Shown here one piece after another: positions 1 through 11,670 of a stretch of DNA of 64,000 bases (position 1 is its first letter; every line of letters starts with the position of its first letter). The position numbers and the translations under genes are program-made. The notes under the pieces are model-generated. The model saw only the letters and a list, made by a program, of their open reading frames with translations. It ran no database searches and was not told where the DNA came from. This stretch comes from Coniella vitis (Eukaryota > Ascomycota > Sordariomycetes > Diaporthales > Schizoparmaceae), in assembly GCA_011317545.1 (NCBI GenBank), contig WUJK01000014.1, positions 992,001-1,056,000 on the forward strand. Reading direction: 5' to 3'.

Positions 1-569
1 CCGTAGAGACGCTGCATCACCTGTACACGCTCTTCGCCATGACGCAGTCCCGCGCACCCAACGTGCCCCTGTTCCTGCTCTTTGACATTCTCTTCAAGTT
101 TCTCGCCTCGCAAAGCCTAAGCCTGGCAGAACTTACCATCACCTCCCTCCTTCTCCAGTACGCATCCTTCTTCGCTCTTGGCGGCACAAATGCCATCTCG
201 TCTGTTGACCTGTCCAGCGCCTACAATGGCGTGCGTGACTTTGACGTTGTCGCCGTGGGTATTCTGACATTTGTCAGTAACTGGGCGGCGCCCATCTACT
301 GGGTGACTGCAACCAATGTCTTACTTGTGCGCAAAAGCAAGCTGGTTGGGGAGCGGAGTGTGTATGGCCGTCATGTTACGCTGCTCACCCTCTTTACTGC
401 TGCGAGCGTTGCCTTTGTTATGGCGGCGTGCACGGCGTTGAGGACGCACTTGTTTATATGGACGGTGTTCTCGCCCAAGTATTTGTATTGTGCTGCTTGG
501 ACGTTGGGACAGCATTTGGCCGTGAATATTGGATTAGGTGGCATTTTGTATTGGTTGGGCAGACGCTGA
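1..569 (+). CDS. LAS21: GPI ethanolamine phosphate transferase 2, C-terminal part (5' end outside window)
   Basis: The frame is already open at base 3, so the ATG at 39 is internal and only about 189 C-terminal residues are present. The segment is very hydrophobic, with several membrane spans, and contains FFALGGTNAISSVDLSSAYN followed by a VGILTFVSNWAAPIYW stretch. That pattern is typical of the multispanning C-terminal half of the Las21/Gpi7 (PIG-G related) family, which adds ethanolamine phosphate to the second mannose of GPI anchors in the ER membrane. The catalytic phosphodiesterase domain lies upstream of the window. The stop is TGA at 567-569. The gene converges on the condensin gene. 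GPI13/PIG-O is the closest alternative, but the 'GGTNAISSVDLS' motif fits Las21 better. The assignment rests on remembered family similarity. Confidence 0.8.
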   Translation, partial: VETLHHLYTLFAMTQSRAPNVPLFLLFDILFKFLASQSLSLAELTITSLLLQYASFFALGGTNAISSVDLSSAYNGVRDFDVVAVGILTFVSNWAAPIYWVTATNVLLVRKSKLVGERSVYGRHVTLLTLFTAASVAFVMAACTALRTHLFIWTVFSPKYLYCAAWTLGQHLAVNIGLGGILYWLGRR

Positions 570-909
570 GGGTGGAACAGATGGAAGGGAACAAAGACTG
601 GGCTACAATGGTGGCTTGGTGCAGTATTAGAGTTAGATGGCGGTACGTACGGAATTGTGATGTTATTGCGAAATATTTTATCCAGCTTTCAGTACGAAAG
701 CATTTTTCACAAACGAAACAAAGGGATACTGGAGACACAGGGAAGAGATTCGAAATGTCCCATATTAAAAAACCTCCCAGCTAGCCAGTCCCGGCAGCAG
801 CCCAATACATACTCGTTCTACCCACCATTCCAGGTTGAAGAAAATATGTACATAGAATGTTACCAAAAGCAGAGAAGTCAAGACAAACACACCACAGGTA
901 TTCCTTTTA
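570..909. other. Convergent 3' intergenic region
   Basis: This spacer lies between two convergent stop codons. It is AT-richer than its flanks and should hold both 3' UTRs. No coding signal or RNA gene was recognised. Confidence 0.6.
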
Positions 910-3900
910 TCACCCCACCATGATGGTATCCCCATCATCATCCAAAAGATCGCTCACAAGAGAATCTCCATCCCCAGGCGGTTCAGTCTCGGTGACAATC
1001 TCATTATGGATGACTGTACCCTCCCGATCTGCCCTCCCTTCATCACCGTCGTCATCGTCATCACCGTCATCCAGGTCTATTTGTTCAGTTTCCGCCCTTG
1101 ATTGTGCATCATTCTCATCGTCTTCATTGTTCGCCCCATTCCTCCTCTGCGCGCTTTTTATTCCTCTTTGTCTGTCCTCCTCCTCCTCCTCTTCTTCTTC
1201 CTCTTCCTCTTTAATTCTTGGCTCAACCGTCGGCACCCTAGCGGAGAGACTCCTACCTGCCGAAGCAAATTGCTGCTGCTGCTCGTCAGTCGGCGCCAAG
1301 GATCCACTACGGCTAATAGTTGACTGCCGCCTGCCAGCAGCCTCTTTGGCCTGTTCAAGTGTATTGACAATCTTGCCAAGCGAAACGTGGATCTTGTATA
1401 AAGCATTGCGACCCGTTGTGTCGGAAATGAGGTTCGTTTCGACAGCGTCCGAGACATCGGCGTAGAGCTCGCGGATCTTGTCTTCAGTCGAGGCGGGTGA
1501 AATGTATAATTTGCCGAGAAGGGCGGCAACGACTTTCTTTTCTTCCTCTGTTTGTTTTGGTTGTATTTGATTAGTCTCTCGAATGCAAGAAGAACAAAAA
1601 AAAAAAAAAAAGAAAAGGAAAAGGAACTCGGCAAACGAGATATTAGACCTGCATAGGAGGGCGGGACTTACTGCTGCAATTCGAATCCAACCGCTCAAGG
1701 ATATTCCGTGCAAACTCCAAGTGCACATCCCCATTGACATGCCTCTTTTCAGCTTCTGTGCCCGCGTTGGGGTCATAGCACTTTCTGGGATCCGTCCAGT
1801 CGACCAGACAAGCGCCAATCGTCGCCAAGCTCACCATCTCATCGTCCACATCTGCATCATCGTCATCTAGGCCCTCGCGTACGTTATACAGCGCATGCAG
1901 CGCATCGAGGGCCACAGTCCGCAGAAGATCCTGATTTTCGGGACGCGAGTAGCAAAACACGGGCAAAAAGTAGTTGAGTGCCTGGCGCACGCTCTGATTC
2001 TGCGAGGAAGCGGGCTCAAAGTAGGCAATGACGAGTGTTTTGAGGAACTCTGCTGAGGCGTCCGGGTCCGTGACGACGCGGCCGAGGAGCAGCTTAGATG
2101 CGGCAATCGTGGCGACGGCTTGGATTTCAGGCGACCGCGAGCCCATGCGAAGAGCCTTGACGTAGACCCGCATCAGCGCGGGGTTGTTCGCGAGGAGCTG
2201 CGCGCCATGCACATTGAGAATATCGGTGAGAATGTGCAGCGCGGTAATTTGGAGCGCGGTGTGACCCTTGGTGAAGAAGTGCATAAACAGTGTCAGGTTC
2301 TCTTCTGCTAACGAGCGGTCTAGCAAAGAGCAGAGACCCAGACACAAGAGACCACGTTCCCGGACAGGCGCCTCGTGGCTGCGCACAGCAGGGACTACGA
2401 GGTTGTTGAGCATGGCGACCAGATGATCGTTTTCTTGTAGACTACCCGAGACGTTGGTGAGCATGCACTGCACAATGTGCAAACACTTCATGTTGATGAG
2501 AATCTCCTTGATAGCCTTTGCATGCGCCTCTTCCTCGGTCAGCTCCTCGATCTGGTTCATTTTGTTGTTTTTGCTGCCATTGTCTTCATCCTCATCGACT
2601 TCGGACTTGGCTGAGTGGAAGCTTTCATCGTCGTTGGGCTCGTCAACGATTGTGTCGTGTACGTCTGCGACAGCCTCGAGCACCACACTGCAGAACTCGC
2701 GTTCGCCAGACTTGTCGGGGGCGCATATGTCTCGAAGGACATTGACGGTGAGCTTTGTGACCTCGTCCGGCAGCTCCGGGATAGACAGCGTCGTTCTCAG
2801 CAGAGAAAACATCTTTCTACGGCCCACTTCGTCCGAGTAGTCAAGCGTCATAGCAATGTGCAGCAGTTGCTCAACGATAAACTCTTGCTCCACTGTATCT
2901 TCTTCTTCTTCATCCTCGGTGACCTGCTTCTGCGCGATCCTTCGCAAAGCTTCAGCCAATACATTGACATAACGTTCGAGATAGAAGCCGAGTTTGGTGA
3001 CTTCCGGCAGTTTGTCTTCCACCAGATCCTCATACTTGCCATCGCCCTCATTGCGGCAAAAGTCGTTGAAACTGCGCGCCATGAATACCGACTCGGCAGT
3101 CAAGGTCTCCCAGAAATTGTCATCGAACGTCACAGCCTCGCGGTAGTCAGGTCGACCTTCCCAGAAGCCTCGCATGGCCTCTAAAGCAACGCCATTCTCG
3201 ACGCCCGAGTTGACCACATCGATACGTTCGAGCAGCTCGAGCAAACCCTCAAAACTGGGTGCAGGTGCTTCGGAGGGCTGGCCGTCCTCGTTGAGTGGCG
3301 GCGCACCAGCGCAGTCTTCTATCCACCGCTCCCTAAAGAGCTTGCCGGCTGCCTTACGCACAGTCTCGTCTCGGTCTCGAAGACCCCAGCGCAGCAGTTT
3401 TTCTCTCATAGAGAGCGAAAGGTGGCGGAAGTCCCCTAAAGCTGGCAAGAGACGAGAGTAAACCGCTCTTCGTGTCATGGCATCCTGATCTCGGGCCCTT
3501 TCCAACAGGAATGGCAGTGTGTTGGATAAGATGGGCAGGTTGACAAGAAGCGATCTGCGCACATCTGCACTTGGGTCATTCTGGAGGACTTCGAGCAGCT
3601 TTTCCAACAAGCCACTGGCTTCATCGCCGTCGCTATCATCCGAGTTGACCTCAGCCTGCAGCTGGTTGGACGCCAGCTCTGCCAGGCCATGGACAGCTTG
3701 AGCGCGCACCATGGCCTCCTTGTCGCGGATTCTCTTGAGCAGGCCGTATCGCACCTTTTGAAAAAGCTCGTCGTCCATGGAGTCGAGAGTGTTGACAATG
3801 TGTGCAATGAGCTGAGTGGAGCGGTATCTGACAAACTTGTCCTTGGCCATCATCAGAGGCAGGACGGTGGTCATGACCTTTGAGGTTAAGCGAGTGCTGG

Positions 3901-4360
3901 GCGTGTCGGGCATTGTGCTGGCATCAGGGTCAACGCCGCCGGCCAGAGAATTGTCCTTGTCGATGGCGTGGCGCATAAACACACCAATGAAGCGAATCGT
4001 TCTCTCGCCAACAGCCTCGCTCTTGCGAACGGGCATAAGTCGCAGCACGCAGCGCACAAATTCATTATTGAAGTCGTCTTCGTCGTAGTCGGCGGCGGTC
4101 GTTTTCTCGCTGGGGGAGGGTTCGTAGCAGCAGGCCTCTTGCAGCTTGCGCAGGGTCACGGCAGACTTGCGGTGGGTGGCTGTGTTGCGCTGGGCGTCGC
4201 GGAAAACGGCGGCGACCTGGGTGCGTAGTGGGTTGTCGGGCGTGTCTTCTGGGATGTCATTGAGCGGCGACTGGCGTGAGGCCGCGGCGGCGGCAAGGCG
4301 GGCATTCGAGGCGGCAGCTCGCGTCGAGGCCCGTCCTGATCGAGTCGAGCGCGGCGGCAT
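910..4360 (-). CDS. YCG1: Condensin complex subunit 3 (Ycg1/Cnd3/CAP-G)
   Basis: HEAT-repeat subunit of condensin, which loads on chromosomes for mitotic compaction. The minus-strand exons are 4360-1672 and 1547-910, giving 1108 aa, the usual size for the family. The 124-nt intron (1671-1548) has a GTAAGT donor, a long pyrimidine run and a CAG acceptor, and the phase closes exactly (A|AG gives Lys). The frame stays open to 4423, but only through a TTG codon; the first ATG is at 4360 (MPPRSTRSGRAS). HEAT repeats with conserved 'KDKFVRYRSTQLIAHI' and 'VRAQAVHGLAEL' cover roughly residues 50-450. The Cnd3 C-terminal domain covers about 630-830 ('RERGLLCLGLCSLLD'). The tail is highly acidic, with a run of glutamates and Asp/Glu stretches, ending GDTIMVG. 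The gene is divergent from NOP4 across a 544-bp promoter. Confidence 0.93.
1548..1671 (-). other. Intron of the condensin gene
   Basis: The donor is GTAAGT at 1671 and the acceptor ACAG ends at 1548. An uninterrupted T run on the coding strand (A run near 1589-1603 on the plus strand) serves as polypyrimidine tract. Splicing joins two frames that are otherwise each closed by stops. Confidence 0.85.
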
Positions 4361-4904
4361 CGCGATCGCTGAGGTTGATGGATCGGTGCTGACGGTGGAG
4401 TAGGAGGGCGAGGAGCGGCCCAAAGCAATGCTGAGTAGGTGAATGCTCTGCTACTTTCTGATTGTGATTCGTCTAGAAAGTGTGTTATGACATTGCTTCG
4501 AGATTTGCAATTCACTGATTGTTTGACTGTGGTTGTTGTCGTCGCGAATAATTGCACAAAGAGAGAATTTGTACCTTTGCAAAGCTGTAAACACCCGCGT
4601 GTAGATGCTGTGATCCTCAAAGGCAAACGTTACGGCACTGCATCGGCACTGCGACCGCGACCCGCGACTTCCCACTTCTGTTTTGTCAACAGTGTGGTAC
4701 TGGCCTGGCGCGGCGGGCGTGGTTACCCCGGCGCAGAGATCCCGGGCCTCCGATAAGCGCTTATCGCCGACAAGGGTTCAAAAAGTTTCTGGCTTTGGCT
4801 GCAGCAAAAGTCGCTTCGAGATTGATGATTGACTGTGGACCGCCGCGACCACTCTCCCTAACCCCAAAACATCACCACGCGAATACATCTACCACTCCAT
4901 CAGT
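4361..4904. promoter_or_regulatory. Divergent promoter between YCG1 and NOP4
   Basis: The two start codons face away from each other across 544 bp. The segment holds no credible ORF. It contains a 16-bp perfect palindrome made of two inverted GATAAG cores (listed separately) and ends in a C/A-rich leader before the NOP4 ATG, as is common for fungal transcription starts. Confidence 0.6.
4751..4766. promoter_or_regulatory. Perfect palindrome with paired GATA sites
   Basis: CGATAAGCGCTTATCG is its own reverse complement and presents two head-to-head GATAAG cores. GATAAG is the established core for fungal GATA zinc-finger factors such as AreA/NIT2. The site sits 139 bp upstream of the NOP4 ATG and 391 bp upstream of the YCG1 ATG. 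Actual factor use is inferred. Confidence 0.45.
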
Positions 4905-7259
4905 ATGGCAAAGTCAAAGGGCCAGAAAAGACGCAGAGAAGCCGAGGCTGGCCTCGACCAACAGACTGCCGCAGCCGTCGCCTCCGCCACAGCAGCAGCA
5001 GCAGCAGCAGCAGAAGGCGACAACACCCAACAGGCCGTCGACCACCACGACGGGCCCCCCTCCAAAAAGAGCAGAGTTGAGGAGCGTCGCTCCCTCTTTG
5101 TCCGCTCGTTGCCTACCTCAGCCACCAGCGAGTCCCTCACCGAGTATTTCTCACAGCACTACCCCGTCAAGCACGCCACTGTCGTTGTCGACCGTGCGAC
5201 AAAGGCCTCGCGCGGCTATGGCTTCGTCACTTTCACCGATGCCGATGATGCAATCGAAGCCAAGAAGAAGCTGAACAACGAGCTCTTTGACGGGCGTCGT
5301 CTGCGTCTCGATGTTGCTGAGCCCCGTCACCGTGCCAGCGGCGGCGGCGGCCTGGCCAAGTCGGGTCTTGCTGAGGAAAAGCGGAAGCGCGAGGAGGAAA
5401 TGGCCGAAGCACGCAAGGCCCCCAAGCTGATTATCCGTAACCTTCCTTGGAGCATCAAATCTTCGGAGCAACTCACCAAGTTGTTTATGAAGTATGGAAA
5501 GATCAAATTTGCCGATCTCCCCAACGACAAAGGAAAGCTCAAAGGTTTCGGCTTCGTTACCTTCCGCACTAAAAAGCATGCCGAGCGGGCTATGGCTGAG
5601 ATGAACGGCAAGGAGGTCGACTCGAGACCCATTGCTGTTGATTGGGCCGTGTCCAAAGACGAGTGGCAACAACAACAAGACGATGAGCAGGGCGACGAGG
5701 AGAAGGCCGAGAAGAAGTCAAAATCGAAGAAGGCAGACAAGAAGGACAACCAAAAGGAAGATGAGGATGCGGAGGAGTATGCCGGTATGAACGAAGAAGA
5801 CAGGGATATAGCCATGTTTATGAAAAAGATGGACGATTTTGATTCGGAAGATGACAAGGACGACGATGAGGACGAGGACAAGGACAAGGACGAAGACGAG
5901 GAGATGGACGCCGATGATAACGAACTAGAAGAAAATTCCACCTCCGAAGCTGAAGAAGCTGAAGAAGAGAAGAAGCCCGCCCAAGAAGCACCCAAGCGCT
6001 TGACCGACAACTCAACCACAATTTTCATTCGCAACCTGCCCTTCACGACAACAGACGACTCTCTCAAGGAACACTTTTCCAAATTCGGGCCCGTTCGCTA
6101 CGCTCGCGTCGTTATGAACAAGGCCATCGACAAGCCCGCCGGCACGGGCTTTGTCTGTTTCGTCAACATGGACGACTTCAAGACCTGTGTCAAGGGTGCG
6201 CCTCGCCATCAACCCGGTACAGGCGCTAATCTTACCAAAGCTGCCAAACACTCGGTCCTGCAAGACGACACAATCGACTCAGACGGGCGGTACACACTCG
6301 ACGGCCGCGTTCTTCAAGTCGCTCAAGCCGTCAGCAAAGAAGAAGCCACACGCCTCACCGAAGCCGGTCCTTCGTCCGCCGCTGGAGCAGGACGCAAGGC
6401 CGCTGGCCAAGATAAGGACAGGCGCCGCCTTTTCTTGCTTTCAGAAGGCACGATCCCCAACAACTCCCCGCTTTACGCCCTACTCACCCCGACTGAGGTG
6501 AAGCTGCGCGAGCAATCGGCTGCCCAGCGCAAGAAGCAGGTGCAGGGTAACCCTAGCCTACACCTCTCGCTCACACGCCTGGCCATCCGCAATTTGCCCC
6601 GTAACATGGACTCCAAGGAGCTCAAGCAGCTTGCGCGCGAGGCTGTTGTGGGCTTCGCCAGCGATGTCAAGGAAGGTAAACGCCTTGCACTATCAAAGGA
6701 GGAGCTTGCGCGTGGTGGCGCCGAGGATCGTGCAGCTGAACACCGTCGCAAAGAAAAAGGTGTCGGCGTCGTTAAGCAGGCCAAGGTTGTGTTTGAGACC
6801 AAGGATGGTAAGAAAGTGGATGAGAAGACTGGTGCGGGTAAGAGTAGAGGGTATGGCTTTGTCGAGTACTCGTCGCATCGATGGGCGCTTATGGGTCTGC
6901 GCTGGCTCAATGGACATCCGCTCAAGAATGAGGCGGGTAAAACAGTGCGCTTAATTGTTGAGTTTGCGATTGAGAATGCGCAGGTTGTGAGTCGGCGTAA
7001 AGCGAATGAGGTGCGCTCAAGACTGAGGCGTGAGGAGGTGGCTGGGCAGAATGGGCAGTTTGGAGGTAAGGCTGGTCAGAGTAAGAAGAGTGCGGTTGCT
7101 GGTGCCGGTGACGATGGCAACGACGGTCACAGTGATGCAGATGAGGATAAGAAGGCTATGAGGAAGGATGCCAAAGAGAAGCTTGCGCAAAGGCAAAGAA
7201 TTATTGGACGCAAGAGAATGGCACGCAAGTCCAAGAAGGCTGCAGTTCGCAAAGGGTAG
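4905..7259 (+). CDS. NOP4: Nucleolar RNA-binding protein Nop4 (RBM28 homologue)
   Basis: Intronless, 784 aa. Acts in the nucleolus in 60S-subunit pre-rRNA processing. Four RRM folds are visible by their RNP2/RNP1 pairs. RRM1 starts near residue 63 (SLFVRSLP / RGYGFVTF), RRM2 near 173 (LIIRNLP / KGFGFVTF), RRM3 near 372 (IFIRNLP / GTGFVCF) and RRM4 near 557 (LAIRNLP). RRM4 is split by a long insert before its RNP1 'SRGYGFVEYSS'. Between RRM2 and RRM3 lies a strongly acidic D/E/K linker (about 255-350). The C-terminus is very basic (RKRMARKSKKAAVRKG), fitting nucleolar retention. The N-terminus carries a KSKGQKRRR signal and a poly-Ala tract. The order of domains and the 'LLSEGTIPNNSPLYALL' segment fit Nop4 rather than the five-RRM Mrd1. 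Convergent with URB2, 145 bp apart. Confidence 0.93.
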   Translation: MAKSKGQKRRREAEAGLDQQTAAAVASATAAAAAAAEGDNTQQAVDHHDGPPSKKSRVEERRSLFVRSLPTSATSESLTEYFSQHYPVKHATVVVDRATKASRGYGFVTFTDADDAIEAKKKLNNELFDGRRLRLDVAEPRHRASGGGGLAKSGLAEEKRKREEEMAEARKAPKLIIRNLPWSIKSSEQLTKLFMKYGKIKFADLPNDKGKLKGFGFVTFRTKKHAERAMAEMNGKEVDSRPIAVDWAVSKDEWQQQQDDEQGDEEKAEKKSKSKKADKKDNQKEDEDAEEYAGMNEEDRDIAMFMKKMDDFDSEDDKDDDEDEDKDKDEDEEMDADDNELEENSTSEAEEAEEEKKPAQEAPKRLTDNSTTIFIRNLPFTTTDDSLKEHFSKFGPVRYARVVMNKAIDKPAGTGFVCFVNMDDFKTCVKGAPRHQPGTGANLTKAAKHSVLQDDTIDSDGRYTLDGRVLQVAQAVSKEEATRLTEAGPSSAAGAGRKAAGQDKDRRRLFLLSEGTIPNNSPLYALLTPTEVKLREQSAAQRKKQVQGNPSLHLSLTRLAIRNLPRNMDSKELKQLAREAVVGFASDVKEGKRLALSKEELARGGAEDRAAEHRRKEKGVGVVKQAKVVFETKDGKKVDEKTGAGKSRGYGFVEYSSHRWALMGLRWLNGHPLKNEAGKTVRLIVEFAIENAQVVSRRKANEVRSRLRREEVAGQNGQFGGKAGQSKKSAVAGAGDDGNDGHSDADEDKKAMRKDAKEKLAQRQRIIGRKRMARKSKKAAVRKG

Positions 7260-7404
7260 TGGAACAAAATCCCAGGGTACTATTCTCATATAATATACAT
7301 TCAAAATACCTTCCTGGAAAGCTCATAAATCAAATATTCTGTCATTTGCAATTCGGTTTGGATTTGTTGCACATGATGGTATCTTGGCCAGGCTAACTAA
7401 ATTC

Positions 7405-10400
7405 TTAAACTCCACTCCACTTCCCAAACTTGACATAGCGCCTATACATTTCCCTAAAAATGGCGCGTCCACTGCCGTCAACTGCTTCGTTCAACATTCT
7501 TCTTGCCTCCTGCGTTGTGATATCCAGGATCGAGTACACGCCCGGCTCCATTGCTTCCCTGACCGCTCGAGAGATGGTGTGCTCAAGCTGCAATTTGATG
7601 TACGATATTAGAATCAAATACATGTGCTGGCCGGCTGAACGCTTGGCGGTAGCAGTCGCAGAGTCGAGGCCTTGCTGTTGGCCGCGTGTGACAGACGCGA
7701 CTGAAGGCTCGCATACAAGTGTGAGGAGACGCGAATAGAGCTGTGCTCTTCTCTCTGGTAGGTCCAAACTGTCGGCTGACTGGGTCGAAGCCGAGGATGG
7801 AATAGAAACAATGAGGAGGCGGAGCAACGATTGCAAGGATGTGATGAGGAGGTGGAAATGACCCTCAAGTCGAAGACGATGGCGTTTTATGATTACCTCC
7901 ACCAGTTTCGCGAGGAGTCCATATGTTCTGGAAGGTCCCGTGACGTCGTCGATGGACAACTGCAGCCCGCGGGCACATAGTATAGAGACAGTGCTCAGAG
8001 TGACCTCGACATTCCATTGCTTCATGGAGTTGGCCTTCTTGTCTAGGATAATGTATATCGTTTGTGCAATGACATTGAACTGTAACGATGACTGAGTCTT
8101 GAGCAGGCGGCTGGTGAGTATGCTATGCAGCTTGGACAGATCAAGTCGTCCTAGAGATGCTTGAAGAGCTGAGTCTGAAAAATAAGATGTTAGTAGCAGA
8201 TTCAAATGAAGCTTGATGAGCACCCTACGTCTCGAGGAAACATACCATTTGCGGCTCGTATCAGTCGATCAAGGGCAAGCAAATGCCCAGTGATGTCAGA
8301 GTCATTCTGCAGCTGTTGCCCAAGACTATCCATATAAGCAAGTCGAGCCTGCTCTTCCATGCTGCTGAGGACGCTATCGATGTATCTATGGACATCGTTG
8401 GCCGTAGCTCGTACACCCAGGAAAGTCAAGCCATCGGCGTCCATGGTTGGGATGACATCTCTGGCTTGGACCTCCAAGGGCTCTTGTACACTCTCGGGAC
8501 AGCAACGGAAAAGTAGCTCTTGCAAACGCCAACCCGCCCTTAGGCCCATGCCACGGAGCCTGGCGCAGGCGTTCACAAGCTTTGTCTTATTAGGTAGAAT
8601 GTCCGGTCCCAAGAGGGCGGCCTCAACGGCATCAAGGTGCTGCAGGATAATGAGTGTGCACCATGATGGTAGACCTTTCTCAACCCAGTCACTGTCGGGA
8701 CTAGCCTCCAAGAGGTGTTTGCTAGTGACAATAGACGCAGCCATAAGAGACAAAGATCTCTTCAGGACAGTTGTATCAACTGCGCTTCCTGCCGGTTGTT
8801 TGCTTCTGGACGATTCAAGGGCAGCAATCAAAACATTGAGCAGAACGTAGTGATGAGGCTTGAGAATATTCGACTCTTTGGACCAGCTGCATGCTGTCTG
8901 AGCAGCCTGTTCAAGATAGGTGCGTTCTCGCTGCTCCATATTCGATGTCATCTGTTTCAATGTGTTTGAGGCGACGGCGTTCAACAGCTCCAAGCAGTTA
9001 TATAAGGTTGAAAAGTCCATGTTGGCAGGCTGGACCGCCTCGTTTTGGAAGCGCTGCAGAATTAAATCACCAAGGATGACTAGGTCGGCGAACTGTATAT
9101 GTTGATAGAATGTGGGCCTGCTCATGATGCTGACCATCAAACTGAGGCACATTTCCATAAGGACAATAACATTGGTCGATTTCTGATGTTGTAGGTTGGC
9201 GAAAAGTGACAGGATCTTGGGCATGATCTGCTCTCTATGTTCGCGAGTGAGAGACTCTGGAGGAAGATCCAGCAGAACCCGCAAAGCTGCAAGGACGCGC
9301 TTAGGGTCGTACTCCGAGCCTCGGTCTTGTTCTTGGGAAAGCGTTTCAATAGCATAGGACAACAAGCCATTTGCATACACTCGATTGTTAAGATTGGCTT
9401 CGTGGTAAAGGATAGAATCGAGGCTTTCGGCCGTAGAGGTAAGTGTCGCACCGAGACGTTTCAAGGTCTTTGGGAGATACTTCTTCCCACTGTCGGACTT
9501 GGCGAGCAAATCAATAATTCTCGGTGCCTGGAAAACCTGCAGGTCGTTGATGTGTTCCACGTCTTTCCCCAACTTCTTAAGGAAAGAAGTGGCCATGGAA
9601 GCAGCCTGTGATTCATGTGGGCCCCCAGGATGGTTTGCCAGCCAGAAACGGCAGCAACAGTGGAAAGCTGGTATTGTGGCTTGGTTCTCCACGTCCGCTT
9701 TCTTGAGGATTTTCTTCAGGTCTGGTTCGACCTGCGTCCATATTGTTTCGACTTGTTGAGGTATTGCCACAGAGACAGTTGTTTCCACGATGTGCCACCA
9801 TTGACCCTTGCCTGAATTGCTGAGAGATTTGAGCTTGTACCTGGATACCATATTATAGATACGTAAGTCAACGGTATCAATGAACTCTTCATCCGTTAAG
9901 CCTTGCGAAATGGTGTCCAAAACAGTCAATAGGGGCTCGGGTCTCGAAGCAGCACCCTCACTTTCGAGCCAATCTAGCAGAGACATCAGTTGTCGGGTAT
10001 TGATGGATGACTGCAACAGAGACGTAATGACCTCAGTGACCGCCTGGCTCGACCACACTTTGGCAAGGGATGCATGTTCTTTATCTTCTTGTGTGCATTG
10101 TGCAAGTACTCCGAACCACTTTTTGATGAAGCCAGAGAGGTCACGACCCGCCGCGAAGCCTTTAGCCAAGGCCACAATGAACGCGGTGGCGTTGGACTCG
10201 TCATCTTGGTCGAAATCTGTGTTTTCGAAGTCTGTAAGTTGCCCAAGCACATTGTCAAGCAATGCGTGTCCTTCGGTGGAGATGAGAAACGCGTCAATAT
10301 CGAGGTCGGCGACACGTGCAATAATCTCCAAGTCGATCTTGGCGAATGGCGTAGTGTAATGTTTGCATACAGCACGCAGGCTGTCTAGAGATATACTTGT

Positions 10401-11670
10401 CTTGCTTTTCAAAGCTGTAGCAAGCATGACCTTGATCGCTTGGTTTCTCTTGACCGGATCTGCGCTGCGCATTGGCTCTTCGAGAGTCCCGAAGACCTTT
10501 TGTGTCCACTCGTCGTACTCTCTTCGAGAAGTCGCATCTTCAGCAGAAAAGGGAGCTTTGACGGCGAGGCTGTACAACACCGGATACGAGGCAGTCGGCA
10601 TGAAGTTCGTCACCTCGACTGCGGCATTGATGGTGGCAATATCCTTTTGGTTCAAGAAGGTGGCCCTCGAGGGAAGAATCATGTTTTTTATGAAGAAACG
10701 GCGCAAGTCTCGAGTCCAGATTGCTTTGACATGAGGCTCAAGGGCCACGTTCCTCGAGCGTTCCATTTTCGCCATAATGATGGAGCCTGTAGGGTATAGA
10801 GACATTGCTACCTCTACAGCATCGCTATCGCCCTGTAGATGAAGGTTCCATAAGGAGGCAAAGATGGTGGGCCAGAGGGACTGGTTCTCGTATGGCTCGG
10901 TCGTCTGTTCCTGGAGTGCGAGGTCGAATATAAGCAACATTGGCCTCAGGAGGTCAAGTGCCTCCTTGACAGGTGAGCAGAAGAGGGACTTCACATGCTC
11001 GGCCCCCATCTGTATCTTGCTAGGCGCGCCAATATCGACTTGCTCTACCCTAGCGAGAAGCACCCGAAGAGCATCGAATAGGGCCTCGGCTGATTTCAAA
11101 CAGCCATGCAGACTCTTTAGATTGTTTAGATTGAACGAGATGTCCTCGGATCGCTTTCTTTTCTTGGACATTCTCTCAGCGCTGCCACTCCCAGCGTCGG
11201 TCATTTCTACATCTGATGCACTCTGCTTCGTTCCTGAATTGTCCTGCATGGAACTCGATATCTCTTTGAGCGTTTGTTGGAGAGTTGACAGGAAGCGGCG
11301 ATCGGCGAGTGACTTGGCGAGTGATATAAGGGGAATTCTCTGAAAGACACAAGCCATGATGCTCCATACGAGGGGATAACGCCGGAACTGCTCGGACGTC
11401 TCGGCGGTCCCGTTCATATTCTTCAGGAGCCATCGCAATATTATCTCCTCGGATGCCTGGAAAGGACCGGATATTGAGCTGGAAAGCAGAGTCCACAGGC
11501 TAGACAGGGTGTCGGGGACGGAATCGGCGCTTCTCTGGTCGAGAGACCGGGCTGCCTTGATGAGGGCCTTCGAACAGAACGTTTCATTAGTATTGTTGTC
11601 TAACGAAAGCAACTGTCAGGGTGACGCCATATAGCGCGTTACCTACATGGGTCTGATCACTGGGCGCCAT
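7405..11670 (-). CDS. URB2: Nucleolar pre-ribosome assembly protein Urb2/Npa2
   Basis: Large helical-repeat protein of early pre-60S particles, working with Urb1/Npa1 in 27S pre-rRNA processing. The exons on the minus strand are 11670-11643, 11599-8246 and 8174-7405, giving 1383 aa. Intron 2 (8245-8175, 71 nt) has GTATGT, a CTAAC branch site and TTTCAG. Intron 1 (11642-11600, 43 nt) is short, but it joins the ATG-initiated peptide MAPSDQTHV to DNNTNETFC in frame; without it the only start would be a TTG at 11612. The conserved Urb2 C-terminal domain is clear from about residue 1130 on ('QFNVIAQTIYIILDKKA', 'VREAMEPGVYSILD', 'FREMYRRYVKFGKWSG'). The central part is alpha-helical and poorly conserved. 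It faces MIC10 across a 455-bp divergent promoter. Confidence 0.88.

Noticed and set aside
857..1465. 202-codon Ser-rich plus-strand frame
   Set aside because: It is the antisense of the acidic tail of the condensin subunit; Ser runs arise from poly-Glu/Asp codons.
4361..4423. Longer condensin start (MGRSSPSYS...)
   Set aside because: The initiator would be TTG; the first ATG in frame is at 4360.
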